This document shows positions 22,701-32,811 of a stretch of 64,000 nucleotides of DNA, piece after piece; position 1 is the stretch's first letter, and each line of letters opens with the position of its first letter. The stretch comes from Bursaphelenchus xylophilus (Eukaryota; Nematoda; Chromadorea; Rhabditida; Aphelenchoididae), in NCBI GenBank assembly GCA_904066235.2, contig CAJFCV020000003.1:9610001-9674000 (forward strand). The letters are read 5' to 3'. Both the position numbers and the translations under genes were made by a program. A model generated the notes under the pieces. The model was not told the DNA's origin, did no database searches, and saw nothing but the letters and a program-made list of their open reading frames with translations.

Positions 22701-25540
22701 TGGCCATTTCTATCTATAGTATTACATCTTATTTTCTTGTTGCACAAACGGCTGTACTTTTAGACTCATTACAAATGCTGGAGCTCATGCCTACTTAAGT
22801 CTTTTCCCAGTATTGTTGAAGAAGCTTCTCTTTTCTTAAAAAAAGCTCTTGTTACATGAACATAACTGAATATTCTTGAATTTTTTGTGTTGTGCGCTTT
22901 GACCTCTGTTTTATGCTCACCAATAAAGCCTCGAGCCCATTTCGTGGAGGTCTGTGGGGCAGTAAAGATGAGTTATCTTTTATATTCCCCAGCGGAGGAG
23001 ATTTAAGACTGTGACGGATATTTTTCACTCGTGTAGTCAAAATAACCTTTTTAATGTCTATATTTTACTGCACTAATGTCTTCATTGATGTGGCCAAGCG
23101 TGCATTCGATATATATGTACATATATGAGCAAAAAGGCAAAAAATTTATTTAAAAGGGTTTTTATCTGAACTTTAGTTCAATTTTACTCGAATCCTTGGG
23201 CACATTTACTTGCCATGCCGCAGTAAAACGACGCTTTACTTTGGTTAGAGAAACAGGAATTGTTTTTGTTTTTTCCGGTTTCATTAGTGCTGTACTCTAG
23301 GCCAAAACAGCGACGCGGAACGCCTTTAATGGGAGAAATATTCTGAATGGAGATCGACTTCCGGCCAGCTGATTAATGTTGTTTGTTGTAGAGACATTTT
23401 CTCACATTTGCGTAGCCAGTAGACGACTCTTTGTCAATATATTTCTTTCGAAACTACGCCCCTTTGTAAGTATAATCTCGGGTTGAAATTTCCTATTTTC
23501 TTTTTTTTTTCATTTCCTGAATTTTTAACATTCCCCAAGGCAAAATAAAGAACGGTAAAGGATGCCCTCTGAACTTTAGTTTTTTCGCCGAACAGACACT
23601 CGGAATTCCAGCTGACGTCGGGACGCGTCAATTTGACTCCAAACGTGACAATCAAACATCTTTTTAATTGTTTGGCGTGCAAAAAGTTTGTAATTATATT
23701 TTTTGATGTTTTGTGGCCATAAGAGACGTTTATAGTTCCATATGGAAAAAATCGACTAGGGTTTTTTCCAAAGATCTTTGCGCTGTGCAAAAAAATTTGA
23801 ATTTTGCACGGTGCGAAGCCAAAACTAGGCTAAAATTGGCCTTGCACAGTGCGTCAAATACAATTTTTTCCACAGCTCGGGATTCTGGAAATCAAGAGGT
23901 ACAAGATTTTGCTAACAGCTTACAACTCTTTTTTTAGGCTTTTTATGCAATGCAATATTGATTTCCTTTACATTTTCTAAATTTTATGTCATCATTTTTC
24001 AATTTATCATTCAAAAATCTTCAATTTCTAATCCGCAAATCTGACTCCAACACAAAACCGTACGTCAATTGAAGCGTACGGTTTTGGTTGGATTATTTTT
24101 CCCCTGGGGGTAGGATTCGAAAAATAGCTTGACTTAACTGTGACTATATTTTGTCTGCTGTTGGCACGGGCGAACATCACAGAACACGAGATAAAAAGGC
24201 CATGACCCCGCACAGATAAGGCAGTCCCATTTTTTGGGATCCAATTTTCACGCTAACAATACGAAAAGTTAAAAGCGGCCCAAAAAACGGCCGTTCTCTT
24301 GCTCTGTGAACTTTTTAGTTTTGGTTGGGAGGGATGGCTTTACATGTCGGGCGTATATTGTCGCGAGCGTGCTTGTTGGATATTCCGTGCTCATGTGGAA
24401 CGAAAAGGGAGAATTATTTTACCGTAGATGGAACAACAACGTACGGGTTCGAAAAGGCGGTGATATTTTAGAATTTGAACTCTTCATGTCGGGGGGTTTT
24501 TAGGGATTTCCGGCGTTTGGAAAAGGATGAGTGATACATAATATTGATCACGTTTTCAACAATTGTGATCGTCTGAAGGTTCAGAAAATGTTTGTTGAAA
24601 GTCCAGCAAAGTTGTTTGTCTCTTTTCAGTTGAACTTTTAGACTAGCCGGACTACTGTATACCGAATTGTAAGAGCGCAAAAAAAACTTATTTGATCTTG
24701 AAGGGTTTTGTTAGACGAAGGTTTCTTCTGGTCTAAAATTGATTGTTAGAGTCTCCAAAAATATATTTTTTAAGACAGAGTTCGTTGTAGTATATAATAC
24801 ATAGACTCCACTGTAATTTTGGCAATTTCCTTACAATGAATTCTTTTATGTAAAACCCCTAGATTTTCTCAAAATTTTATGTGATTATTCTACGCTAACC
24901 ACGGATCGCTCCCTGAGAGTCCAAGCTCCCATATTTCAACCACAGTCTGTAGGGTCGGCCAGACAAAAAATGGGTTTTATTCCCTGGCCTTTTCGCTTCT
25001 TCAGGAAAGACAATTGTGATTTGTAGATTTATATTTTCATTTTTCACATTGGCTTGTCTAAAAAGATCGACAAAAATGTTCTCTAAGCTATCCAAATGTC
25101 GCCTTATATGGTCTTCTATACTTCTAAATTGCTAAAATTAAGATAAATTCTCTTGTTTTTTCGAAAGTGCTTACTTGATTCAACAGGTTTTAAAATACGC
25201 CATGTTTTCTTCAAAGGGCCATCTTTAATTATCGAGTGTTTATCCCAGCACTTTTATTCAAATCCCCTCAACCGAGATAAATTGGTACGCCGATTATCCA
25301 TTGAAATCGTTGGCCATTTACGCGTTCAGAAATAGCCCAGTGTTCGGCCAGAGATCCGGACAGTCTTTCAGACGAGAATTGGACCGTTAGAATGTTTTCA
25401 AATTGCCTTTGGAAATCAGTAGGAAATACAGTAAAAGGTCGGACTTTCCTTGCCAATTTAATGGTATTTAAAGATGGAGTATACGACGGATGTTTACGTG
25501 ATTTAAAATTCTTGTTTGTAAAAGTTGTTTTTTGAATTTT
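19800..25540. other. Long gene-free interval with scattered repeat fragments
   Basis: I find no supported exon in this 5.7 kb. Fragments of the dispersed repeat core are at about 20140-20220. GCACNGTGC motif clusters are at about 22515-22585 and 23780-23860. A CTCTGTACAAC block is at about 20710-20735. A perfect-stem hairpin is at 24046-24094. The remaining short open frames have no splice context or recognisable domain. Confidence 0.45.
24046..24094. other. Strong hairpin with CCGTACG stem
   Basis: TCCAAC-A-CAAAACCGTACG pairs with CGTACGGTTTTG-GTTGGA: 18 base pairs with one bulge and a ten-base loop. It is compact, isolated from other repeats, and followed by a T-run. It could be a small MITE, a small-RNA precursor or a protein-binding palindrome. 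Confidence 0.4.
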
Positions 25541-25578
25541 TAATGGAAGTTTTTTTCGATTTAGAGGGCATTCTCAAC

Positions 25579-26877
25579 ATGGCTGCTTCGTTTATTTGCC
25601 GTCGATACGTCTTGGACGATAATGGTGAGTGAATTAACAAGAGAAAATATGTATATGGTATATCATTTTGGGCGCTACGACTTTTGGGTCAGCGACGGTT
25701 CGCGTCCATACATAACACCTATTTTTGGGCATTTTATATGTACTCACATCAATAATATCTAGATAAAAGTAATGGATCCTCGTTTTTTGTCGCAAATGTT
25801 GGTCTTTGATATGTTACAGGAACCAGAGTAAAGAAAACTAACGTTAGTAATAGCTAAAATTAGAAGCGCACGTATTGCAAGTCTCCGCCGAGCATCCAAC
25901 GGCTTTGCCAGGCCCCGTAGGCATTTCCGACAACCTTTTTTTGGGTGTCCGTCTGCCCTACGCCTCGTACCGATCGATTTTGTGTTGACCCGAACTATCG
26001 TCGACCCGAAAAGTCGGGACGCGCCATTTTGAACAATCTTTTTATAAGACACTAGAAAAAGAAAGAAATTGATTTATTTCGAATTGCAGACCTTTCCGAT
26101 GCCTTCGATCTGCTGGACATGGACAAGGACGGGAATCTCAGCCGTGCTGAAGTCGCCTGCCTTCTCCGCACCATAAATGTCGACCCAAACCGAAGCGAAC
26201 TTAATTTCATCTTCCATGAGATGGACAGGCATGGTATGTGAACAACAACTACCAGGAATATGAGCATGTAATCTTGTTGTTTGCAGAGACGGGGAAAATA
26301 AACAAACAAGACTTCTTGGAATACATGAAATGCCCGCCAATTCATCAAATCACAGTGGCTGATTTGGAGAAACAATTTAAAGATCATGACAAGGATAGCG
26401 ATGGCAACATCACTAAAGGTGAGTTATACGGAGAAATTCAATTTTTGCATGTTTTTGAAATTAGCTTTTTTGGACTTGAACTTCCGTTCTTTGCGGTTCG
26501 AAACTTTTTGAATGGCCCAAAAACAGACCGAATTTAAAATTTAAAGTTTCTTTATCGGCTTCTCTTTATATCCGGCATGGATCTGACGAGGATGTACGTC
26601 ATTCAAAACACTGTGTAGGAAGGGTCCAAAAAGCGGAGAGGAGATACGTTGGAAGGGAAAATAATGAAATTAAAATCAGCAAAAAATTATTTTAAAATAT
26701 TTTATTTTAATCTTTCGGCAATTCTCGCTATTTTCAGATGAACTAGCTGAGATCCTCCTCCTAACCGCCGACATTTCCAATCTTGACATTGTGGAGTACA
26801 TGTTCGAACAGTCGGACAAAGACAACACCGGGAAAATATCCTTTGAGCAATTCATTGAACTCATGAAGTCCTCCTAA
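25579..26877 (+). CDS. Calmodulin-like EF-hand calcium-binding protein
   Basis: Four exons join in frame: 25579-25624, 26090-26233, 26287-26418 and 26738-26877, giving 153 residues. Four EF-hand loops are visible. Loop 1 (residues 25-36, DMDKDGNLSRAE) and loop 3 (DKDSDGNITKDE) are canonical. Loop 2 (DRHETGKINKQD) lacks the position-3 acid, and loop 4 (DKDNTGKISFEQ) ends in Q instead of E. It therefore probably binds calcium mainly at sites 1 and 3. The layout is that of a calmodulin-like sensor or centrin/troponin-C relative; the target is unknown. A TTTCGATTTAG acceptor ends at 25564, favouring the ATG at 25579. An in-frame ATG at 25543 would add 12 residues. AATAAA at 27178 is a likely poly(A) signal. 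Confidence 0.9.
25665..26030. mobile_element. Inverted-repeat MITE in EF-hand intron 1
   Basis: The left end ATTTTGGGCGCTACGACTTT (25665-25702) is inverted at 25991-26030, which reads ...TCGACCCGAAAAGTCGGGACGCGCCATTTT. The terminal repeats are about 38 bp and the element is 366 bp. No coding frame of its own is seen. It lies wholly within the first intron. Confidence 0.65.
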
Positions 26878-27637
26878 GGGCTTTCAGAACAAAGCTGAAC
26901 CTCTGTACAAGCAGAGAAACTAATTTTCGAGAAAACTAAAATTTTGATGACAATTTTTTTGACTCCAAAAAAAGCTTTGTACAAAGGTTCAACTATATAT
27001 GGGTTTTCCATATTCAGAAAATATATTTTCAAGGGATTCAATTGTGATTTCGAAAAATCCGTCGCTTTCAGTGCGATTCGTTTATTCTAAAAACTGTTTT
27101 TGGTACTTGTGAAAGTCCTACTTGAAGTTTTATTTAGTTAAATGTAGTCTCTAAGTTATTTGTTGGTTTATTTTTCGAATAAAACACCTGAACAAAAAAA
27201 AATTGGCAGTGACAAAAGTATAATCGACAAAAAAAATATAGCATTTTTTTAATCGAGAGAGGAGATGCTAAAATACGAAAAAAAAAGATATTGAAAAGCC
27301 GTGATAGATAATACGAGAGTTACAATAAAGATGCTGAAAAAATTTCGGAGGCTTTTTAAAACAAGATATGGCAAAGAATCTGAAAACTAAAAATCATAAT
27401 TTTTTCGTTTCTTAAGATGAAAATACTATTGAGTACTTTGAAATAGTACTGCTAAGGTAGTAAACGTCCTGCACAACTGGCCACAAGACTAAAGAAATAT
27501 CCTTTTTGACAAAAAATTGGCTAATGTGGGCATACAGATCCAGCTAAAATCAAAAGAAATCAGCTATTTTTGTTTGTTCGTGGCTTTGTTGAACAGAGGT
27601 TTCTCTTAATCTACTTTGTAATACTACGGTGTACTAT
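26878..27637. other. Convergent 3' intergenic region with back-to-back poly(A) signals
   Basis: This is the space between the EF-hand gene (+) and the Pro/Arg-rich gene (-). A plus-strand AATAAA is at 27178-27183 and a minus-strand AATAAA (TTTATT on plus) is at 27167-27172. The two 3' UTRs may therefore overlap. CTCTGTACAAGCAGAG and TTTGTACAAAGG blocks (about 26890 and 26985) belong to a loosely repeated CTGTACAA motif. Confidence 0.4.
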
Positions 27638-28965
27638 TCAATACGGACGTTTCTGTGGGCCTGGTGGATACTCCTCCAACGGTGGAGGTGGGCCAAGATG
27701 AGCAGGCGGTGGTGGTCCAACTGCCTTGTTGTTACTGGGATACAATGGCCTTGGGGGTTCGGCCTCCTCATAGCCCCATGGTGGCCAGTAGAAGCTGAAG
27801 CAACAACAGCGGATTTTCCGGTAACGTTGTTCTTTGTAAGGCCCTCCTCGATTTCCCCAAGACGAATAGGCCCAGCCGGAGGAGCCACCGCCCGCTTGGC
27901 GGCTTTGATGATGAGAGGAGCGCTGCTGTTGTTGTTGACGGGCGTCTCGCCGCAGGGTGGAAGTGTATTCTGGACGGACGTAGTTGGAACCGATTCCACC
28001 ACTGTAGTGCTCTTCATAGCCGTAGCGCTCTCCTGGAAAGAGTTGGATTAAAACGATCGTTATTATAACATTCTGAACTATCGAAAAAATGCCAATCTAA
28101 AAACCCATATAAAGCATCTCTTCTATTATATTATATATCAAGTGCCGGCAAAAGTGCGGCCAAGTTAAAACTTGTTAATTCTCTTACCAGCTCCTCCAAC
28201 AGGTCCCACACTGCTCGATCTGTAAGCATGACTTCTCTGATGACTAGCACCGAATCTTCTCCTCTCCTCCTCTTCCCTTCTCTGTTGCTCCTCCCTGTAA
28301 GCCTGCTCGCTTCTGAATCGCTCAGCATTCGCGGCTTCTCTCCTCTGTTCATACTCTCTCCAGGGTTCATTGGCCAATTCTCTGTGATCGTATTGCGGCA
28401 GAGCCTCTCTTCTTTCCGGGCCATGATGATAATTCCATCGATAATGATATCCGCCGCCTCTCTGCGCCACTTCCGCTCTCTCATCGTAGAGCGAACGATC
28501 CGCAAACAAAGATCGTTCGCCGAAACGCTTCGCGGGCAATGAGCCGGAGCGGAAGTGCGAATGCCGTACCTGTTTGTCGTACGAATGCTCTTCCTCATCC
28601 AAATCTCCTCGATCCTTATTATCAAATTCTTCTGTGGCAAAATGCTCTTGTTCGTTCATCGCGACGGGTCGAGGAATCGTGATCCGCTCGTTGAAAAAGG
28701 CGTCGTTTTGAAAAGCCGCCGGAGGCTGACCTTGACCATGAACTGGAGGACCTTGATGTTGGATTTGATGGTCTTGTGGCCCGTATTCTCGGGGATCGGC
28801 GGACCCGGCGCGTTTAATCCGCACTTCTGGGATTTGCAGACGCTCTGACGGCGGGATTTCGTGGGTTTCAAAATTGAGAGGGACAGTAGTACCGGGTGGT
28901 CCTGGGGGCCCTCCCGGCCTTTGGTCTGGATGCCCGGAGGGCGTTCGAGTATGGTACTGAGACAT
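27638..28965 (-). CDS. Pro/Gln/Arg-rich low-complexity protein of unknown function
   Basis: Two minus-strand exons, 28965-28188 and 28032-27638, join in phase to 390 residues. Residues 1-80 are Pro/Gly/Gln-rich. Residues 118-128 are acidic (DRGDLDEEEHS). Residues 200-238 are a charged helical Arg/Glu segment (REEQQRREEEERRRF), likely a short coiled coil. Residues 288-300 contain a glutamine run. Residues 331-345 form a striking cluster RKIRCCCFSFYWPPW. The tail is Pro-rich and ends QKRPY. The cysteine triplet beside aromatic and basic residues could be lipidated or membrane-associated, but that is inference. I recognise no family. TTTTCAG ends eight bases before the ATG, which fits SL trans-splicing and supports this start. 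Confidence 0.8.
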
Positions 28966-28973
28966 GGTCAGTA

Positions 28974-30379
28974 CTGAAAATGGATAAAATACATGGGATT
29001 AAAGAAGACTTTTCATCGCGGTAAAGAAAGCTGTAAAAATAAAAAAATTGGGTCAAAAATATTTACTATACAGAGGTCAAAATATTTAAGATTCAGGGAA
29101 AAATATGTAGAAAAAGGTGGAGTAAATCTCAATATGATTGTAGCAAAGACGGCTGGAGTCTCAAGGAATGTTTAATGATGATTTTAATATAGAAAACTTA
29201 ATCTTCTTGGGTCAAAAAGTAGGCTAAACATGATAAAAGGCACTTAAGGCGTCTTTACCTTTTTTTTACCCAACTGTAAGTAGCAGAATTGCTTTAAAGT
29301 TAGAAATTTTACAACCATAGTACCCAAGAAACATTATGAGCTCTATAAATCACAACATTCCACTCTACAAATCCTGTAAATCGACTGATTTCAGCTCTAA
29401 TTACCTGCAACACCCACCGAACTAATCACTCCCAAAAAATTCTAAAAGCGTGAAACGCGACATGCCAAGCGCCAAAAAGCAAAAAAACGGTCTCGAAACC
29501 GCTATTCAGTCGAGAAATACATCGCGCAGCCTTTCCGGAAACACGGTTCGCCCCGTTAATACCTTTTTCGAATTTGGGTTGATAGAGATGAAGGTGAAGG
29601 TGCGCTTCTTCCTTCACCCCACCTCTCGTTGTAAACAAAATGACGCTTCGTTTGCGCCCTTGCCGATGGTTCGGAAAACCGCATTTCTTGTTTACAATTA
29701 CAACGATTTTGGAACTCGACAAAAGGAAATAAATAATTGCTGGTGGACGAAGATATGAGTGATGGGGATAAGCGTGTGGAAAAAGTTGAGAAGGACCATT
29801 GAGGTGAAGAATGTAGAGTAAAAAAGTTTGAATAATATGTCGTTATTTAGAAATGTGGTGTACAAAGGTTCCAAATAGAAGTAGGACCCTAAAATTTTCC
29901 TAAAATCAAGCCTAAATAATCTTAAATCTGAAAATAGGAGTTGAGGTTACGCGCTCAGATCTTTATGAACCTTTGCGCAAATAAGATTAAAATATCAAAA
30001 AACCTTCTAATTGTAAGACATGAGACTTCTATTTAGCTTCCGCTATGCAGAAGGAATCAAGATTTTCGTCCCAAAGTTGGGGAAAATTCGACCATTTTTC
30101 TGCGACTTTATCCATGAAAGAAGGTTTTGGTATTTTTTCTACCGAAGGCAAAAATTATTTTTCCGTCTGAAATTTATGAAGGTACACCCAAAAAAGTGTA
30201 AAATTTATGATCTCCAAAACATTTTTTCTGATGGCTTTCTGGGCACTCTCTCGTCATCATAGGCCGTTGAATATTTCGGCTGTACCCTTGAAGAGAAAAC
30301 TAAATTTTTTTGCAATTGATTCGTAAAGTAAGTTCAACAGATGCGCAAAATTTTAACAAAATCTGAGCGTCGACGGGTT
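28974..30379. other. Upstream region of the minus-strand gene; no gene seen
   Basis: No supported exon. Two forkhead-type sites face each other at about 29632 (GTAAACA) and 29688 (TGTTTAC) in a conserved-looking GC-richer patch about 0.65 kb upstream of the 27638-28965 gene. A fragment of the dispersed repeat (rc of GAGAGAGT...AGATATT) lies at about 30235-30290, and its AAAATCTGAGCGTCG end lies next to the hairpin element at 30382. Confidence 0.35.
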
Positions 30380-30381
30380 TA

Positions 30382-30478
30382 CAGGGTGGCCACAAAAAAC
30401 GTAAACTTTTTTCATGGTTCCTGACACAAAGAATATTGCCATTATATTAATATTTTTCCGTTTTTTGTGACCACCCTG
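30382..30478. mobile_element. 97 bp hairpin MITE flanked by TA
   Basis: CAGGGTGGCCACAAAAAACG at the left end pairs with CGTTTTTTGTGACCACCCTG at the right. TA dinucleotides sit outside (30380-30381 and 30479-30480). The CAGGGTGG start is shared with the larger Tc1/mariner-like elements at 2642 and 15457, suggesting a related transposase. The interior is AT-rich with no coding capacity. Confidence 0.75.
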
Positions 30479-30479
30479 T

Positions 30480-31700
30480 ACAAGTAAAAAAAAATTGGAC
30501 CCTCGCATTTTCTACAAACTTCGTCTGCATTCTCTATCTATAAATCGCACATTAATCGTGAAAAATGTTGGTTCTTTTCTTACAGGAGCAGCAGAGATAC
30601 TTTACAGCCAAAGGGATATGTAATGTTTGGAAAGATGGTAAAGAAACTAGTTATTTTTGCCGTATCTTTATGGCCCAGAATCATTAGGAAAAAAAGGCTT
30701 TTAAAAACGTATTTTACCCCTCAATCCAATGAGTCAATCCGAATGAAACATCAGGAAAGGAAAAGTAAACGTAAACGCATCAATTTCCGGACGCAACGAT
30801 GACTTTTGTATTGCGCAACTCTAATTTCCCCTCGAAGAAAGTCCTCCGAATCCCCTCTCTTTTCGTATCCATCAACAAAAAACGAAAACAAATCAAATAA
30901 ATGTCGGAAGCACGCAGCTGGAGGGACAGCGAGTGATCGTAATTAAGCGATCGTACAGTCGAGAGTATGGGCGGTTTAAACTGAAGATGTTTAGAATTTC
31001 AATTTGGCTTGTAATTTGGAGAAAATTAATTAAAAAACAGACCCTTCAGGAATGTTAATTGCAGGTGTTTCCGCGAGGAATTCGTTGACGCACAAGAGGG
31101 ATCGATTTAATTGTGGGGTTAGGTACAATTGGAGAGCTGAAGAATTTTGCAAAGAAAAGGTTTCAAGTGCGTTTCAAGTGATGAGCATAATTTTTTTAAG
31201 TTATGCACACATTTCTGAAATTGGCCAGATTTCAACTCTGCCAAGATAAAATGATTTTTCCGGAGAGAACACACAAAAAGTGGAGAGCCGCCAGAGTGAA
31301 ATACACTTTTTGACAATACTATTTATGTGAGTCTCGCGAGGAAAGAAGTAGGACCAGCAGCGACAATTCGACCACCAGACCTCCAGCCGAATCACCCAGG
31401 AGCCAGTTACTGCATTCGACCCGCTCTCGACCCGTTCTCCACCTGTTTCATGGCACGCTTCGACCTCCAAGATTATCCCGCCACGAACCCGCGATTTTGG
31501 CATAGTGCACCCGCTCCTTTAGAGAAGTTTCCTATTGGAGGACAGTTCAGTTTTTGGTGGAAGAGAAGGAAGGACGGTGGTTGTTGGACAAGGATACTTT
31601 CGATCAGTTGCTTTGGGTTGTGATTATATTTTTCTGTATTGATTCGGATTTTGTTGTGAGGCGTTTCTGGCGGATAAACTATTATTTGAATATTTATCGG
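30480..31700. other. Gene-free interval
   Basis: No supported exon. A copy of the dispersed repeat core (GGAGAGAACACACAAAAAGTGGAGAGCCGCCAGAG) is at about 31258-31300. A GC-richer open stretch follows at 31327-31623, but it has no domain I recognise and no splice context. Confidence 0.35.
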
Positions 31701-31732
31701 ACCAGCGTAATTTTGAGGTATTTTGCGGTCTG

Positions 31733-32101
31733 TTACCGTGCTATATTTTGTGAGGGACTTCTATCGATAGTCCAAAGAGAACTCCGAGGCTTCCACTGAT
31801 AGCTCCCGGACTCTCCCAAGAACGTTCCTTGAGGAATCAGTTCTAATTGGCGACCATCGGCTTTTACAATCTTCGGAAAGAGACCGATCGTCCTTTCCAA
31901 GCCTCTGAAGCTTGTATTTGGGAATATCTTCCCGAACTTCCGAAATTTCAGAAATACACTGAGATTCCATTTCTGAAACCCCGGATCCTTCTCTCGATCC
32001 GCGTTGATCTCGAACTTGCCATTTTGAGTGCCTAAAAACACGAGAGTTCTGCTTAGACATTGTGTTGGAGGAACCTTTTCCCTCGAAGTTTGTTTTGACA
32101 T
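31733..32101 (-). pseudogene. Possible decayed LTR-retrotransposon reverse-transcriptase fragment
   Basis: A minus-strand frame reads TLVFLGTQNGKFEINADREK, then GFQKWNLSVFLKFRKF and KIFPN. The spacing FLG...G...EK...W...(R)F...IPN recalls the thumb/connection region that follows reverse transcriptase in Ty3/gypsy-type elements. A neighbouring frame carries an equally open continuation (ISEISEVREDIPKYK), consistent with a frameshifted relic. No LTRs, RT active site or integrase are visible. This is a weak, motif-spacing-only call. Confidence 0.25.
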
Positions 32102-32811
32102 CCTTATTTGTTTGGAGGATTGCCACGTTTTGTAGAGTACCTATCTTATACTCCTACTTTGTTGGTGAAATTTTGATTTTGGCTTTGACATCGAGTTGTT
32201 CCTTACATTGCCTTGTCGAGTTACCTTGTGGAAAGTTCGTGACTCGCGAACTCTTTTGACCTTTGTGTAATATTAACTCATTACAGTGACAGGGACTCGA
32301 AACTCTCCGAATACATCGACCAAGTTGTTTCAGCTCTAATAGAACCCTTGACTCAAGTAAGATTTTACCATTAGTTCTATAGTCTTTAGGATGGACGGAG
32401 ATAACTCTGACCTTTTAAAACAATTGGCTGCTGACTTTTTAGGTCCTACCCTCCATAATAGAAATAAGTATGAAACTTTTCATTCAAAATTTGCAAGAAA
32501 ATGGTAAATCTCTCACCGCTTTCGGCCAGAAAATCTCAGTGGTTTTTACAAAATGCCATCTTAAGGCTCTTGCATGTATGTATCTTACAAGGAAGGCGCT
32601 CCTATGGGGTATGGAATTAATTTTTACATCGTCTGAATCAGAAAAATTTTGCCCCATAGAAGTATACGTTCATTGTTAGAAAAAATTAATCCAAATTTGT
32701 GCCAAATTCCATAAAAATCTTTTTTCGGTTTATGGTTTTACATATATTTTAAGGTTTGCAAGTGTACAACTTATATCTAGAGACAATAAATAAAACGGCT
32801 TTGAATCATTT

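Noticed and set aside
27629..28542. Plus-strand and alternate minus-strand frames over the Pro/Arg-rich gene
   Set aside because: The minus-strand two-exon model explains both splice sites, phase and start. The other frames are shadows of GC-rich coding sequence.
31327..31623. GC-richer 99-codon plus-strand frame
   Set aside because: No start context, no homology I recognise, and adjacent to repeat DNA; not enough to call a gene.
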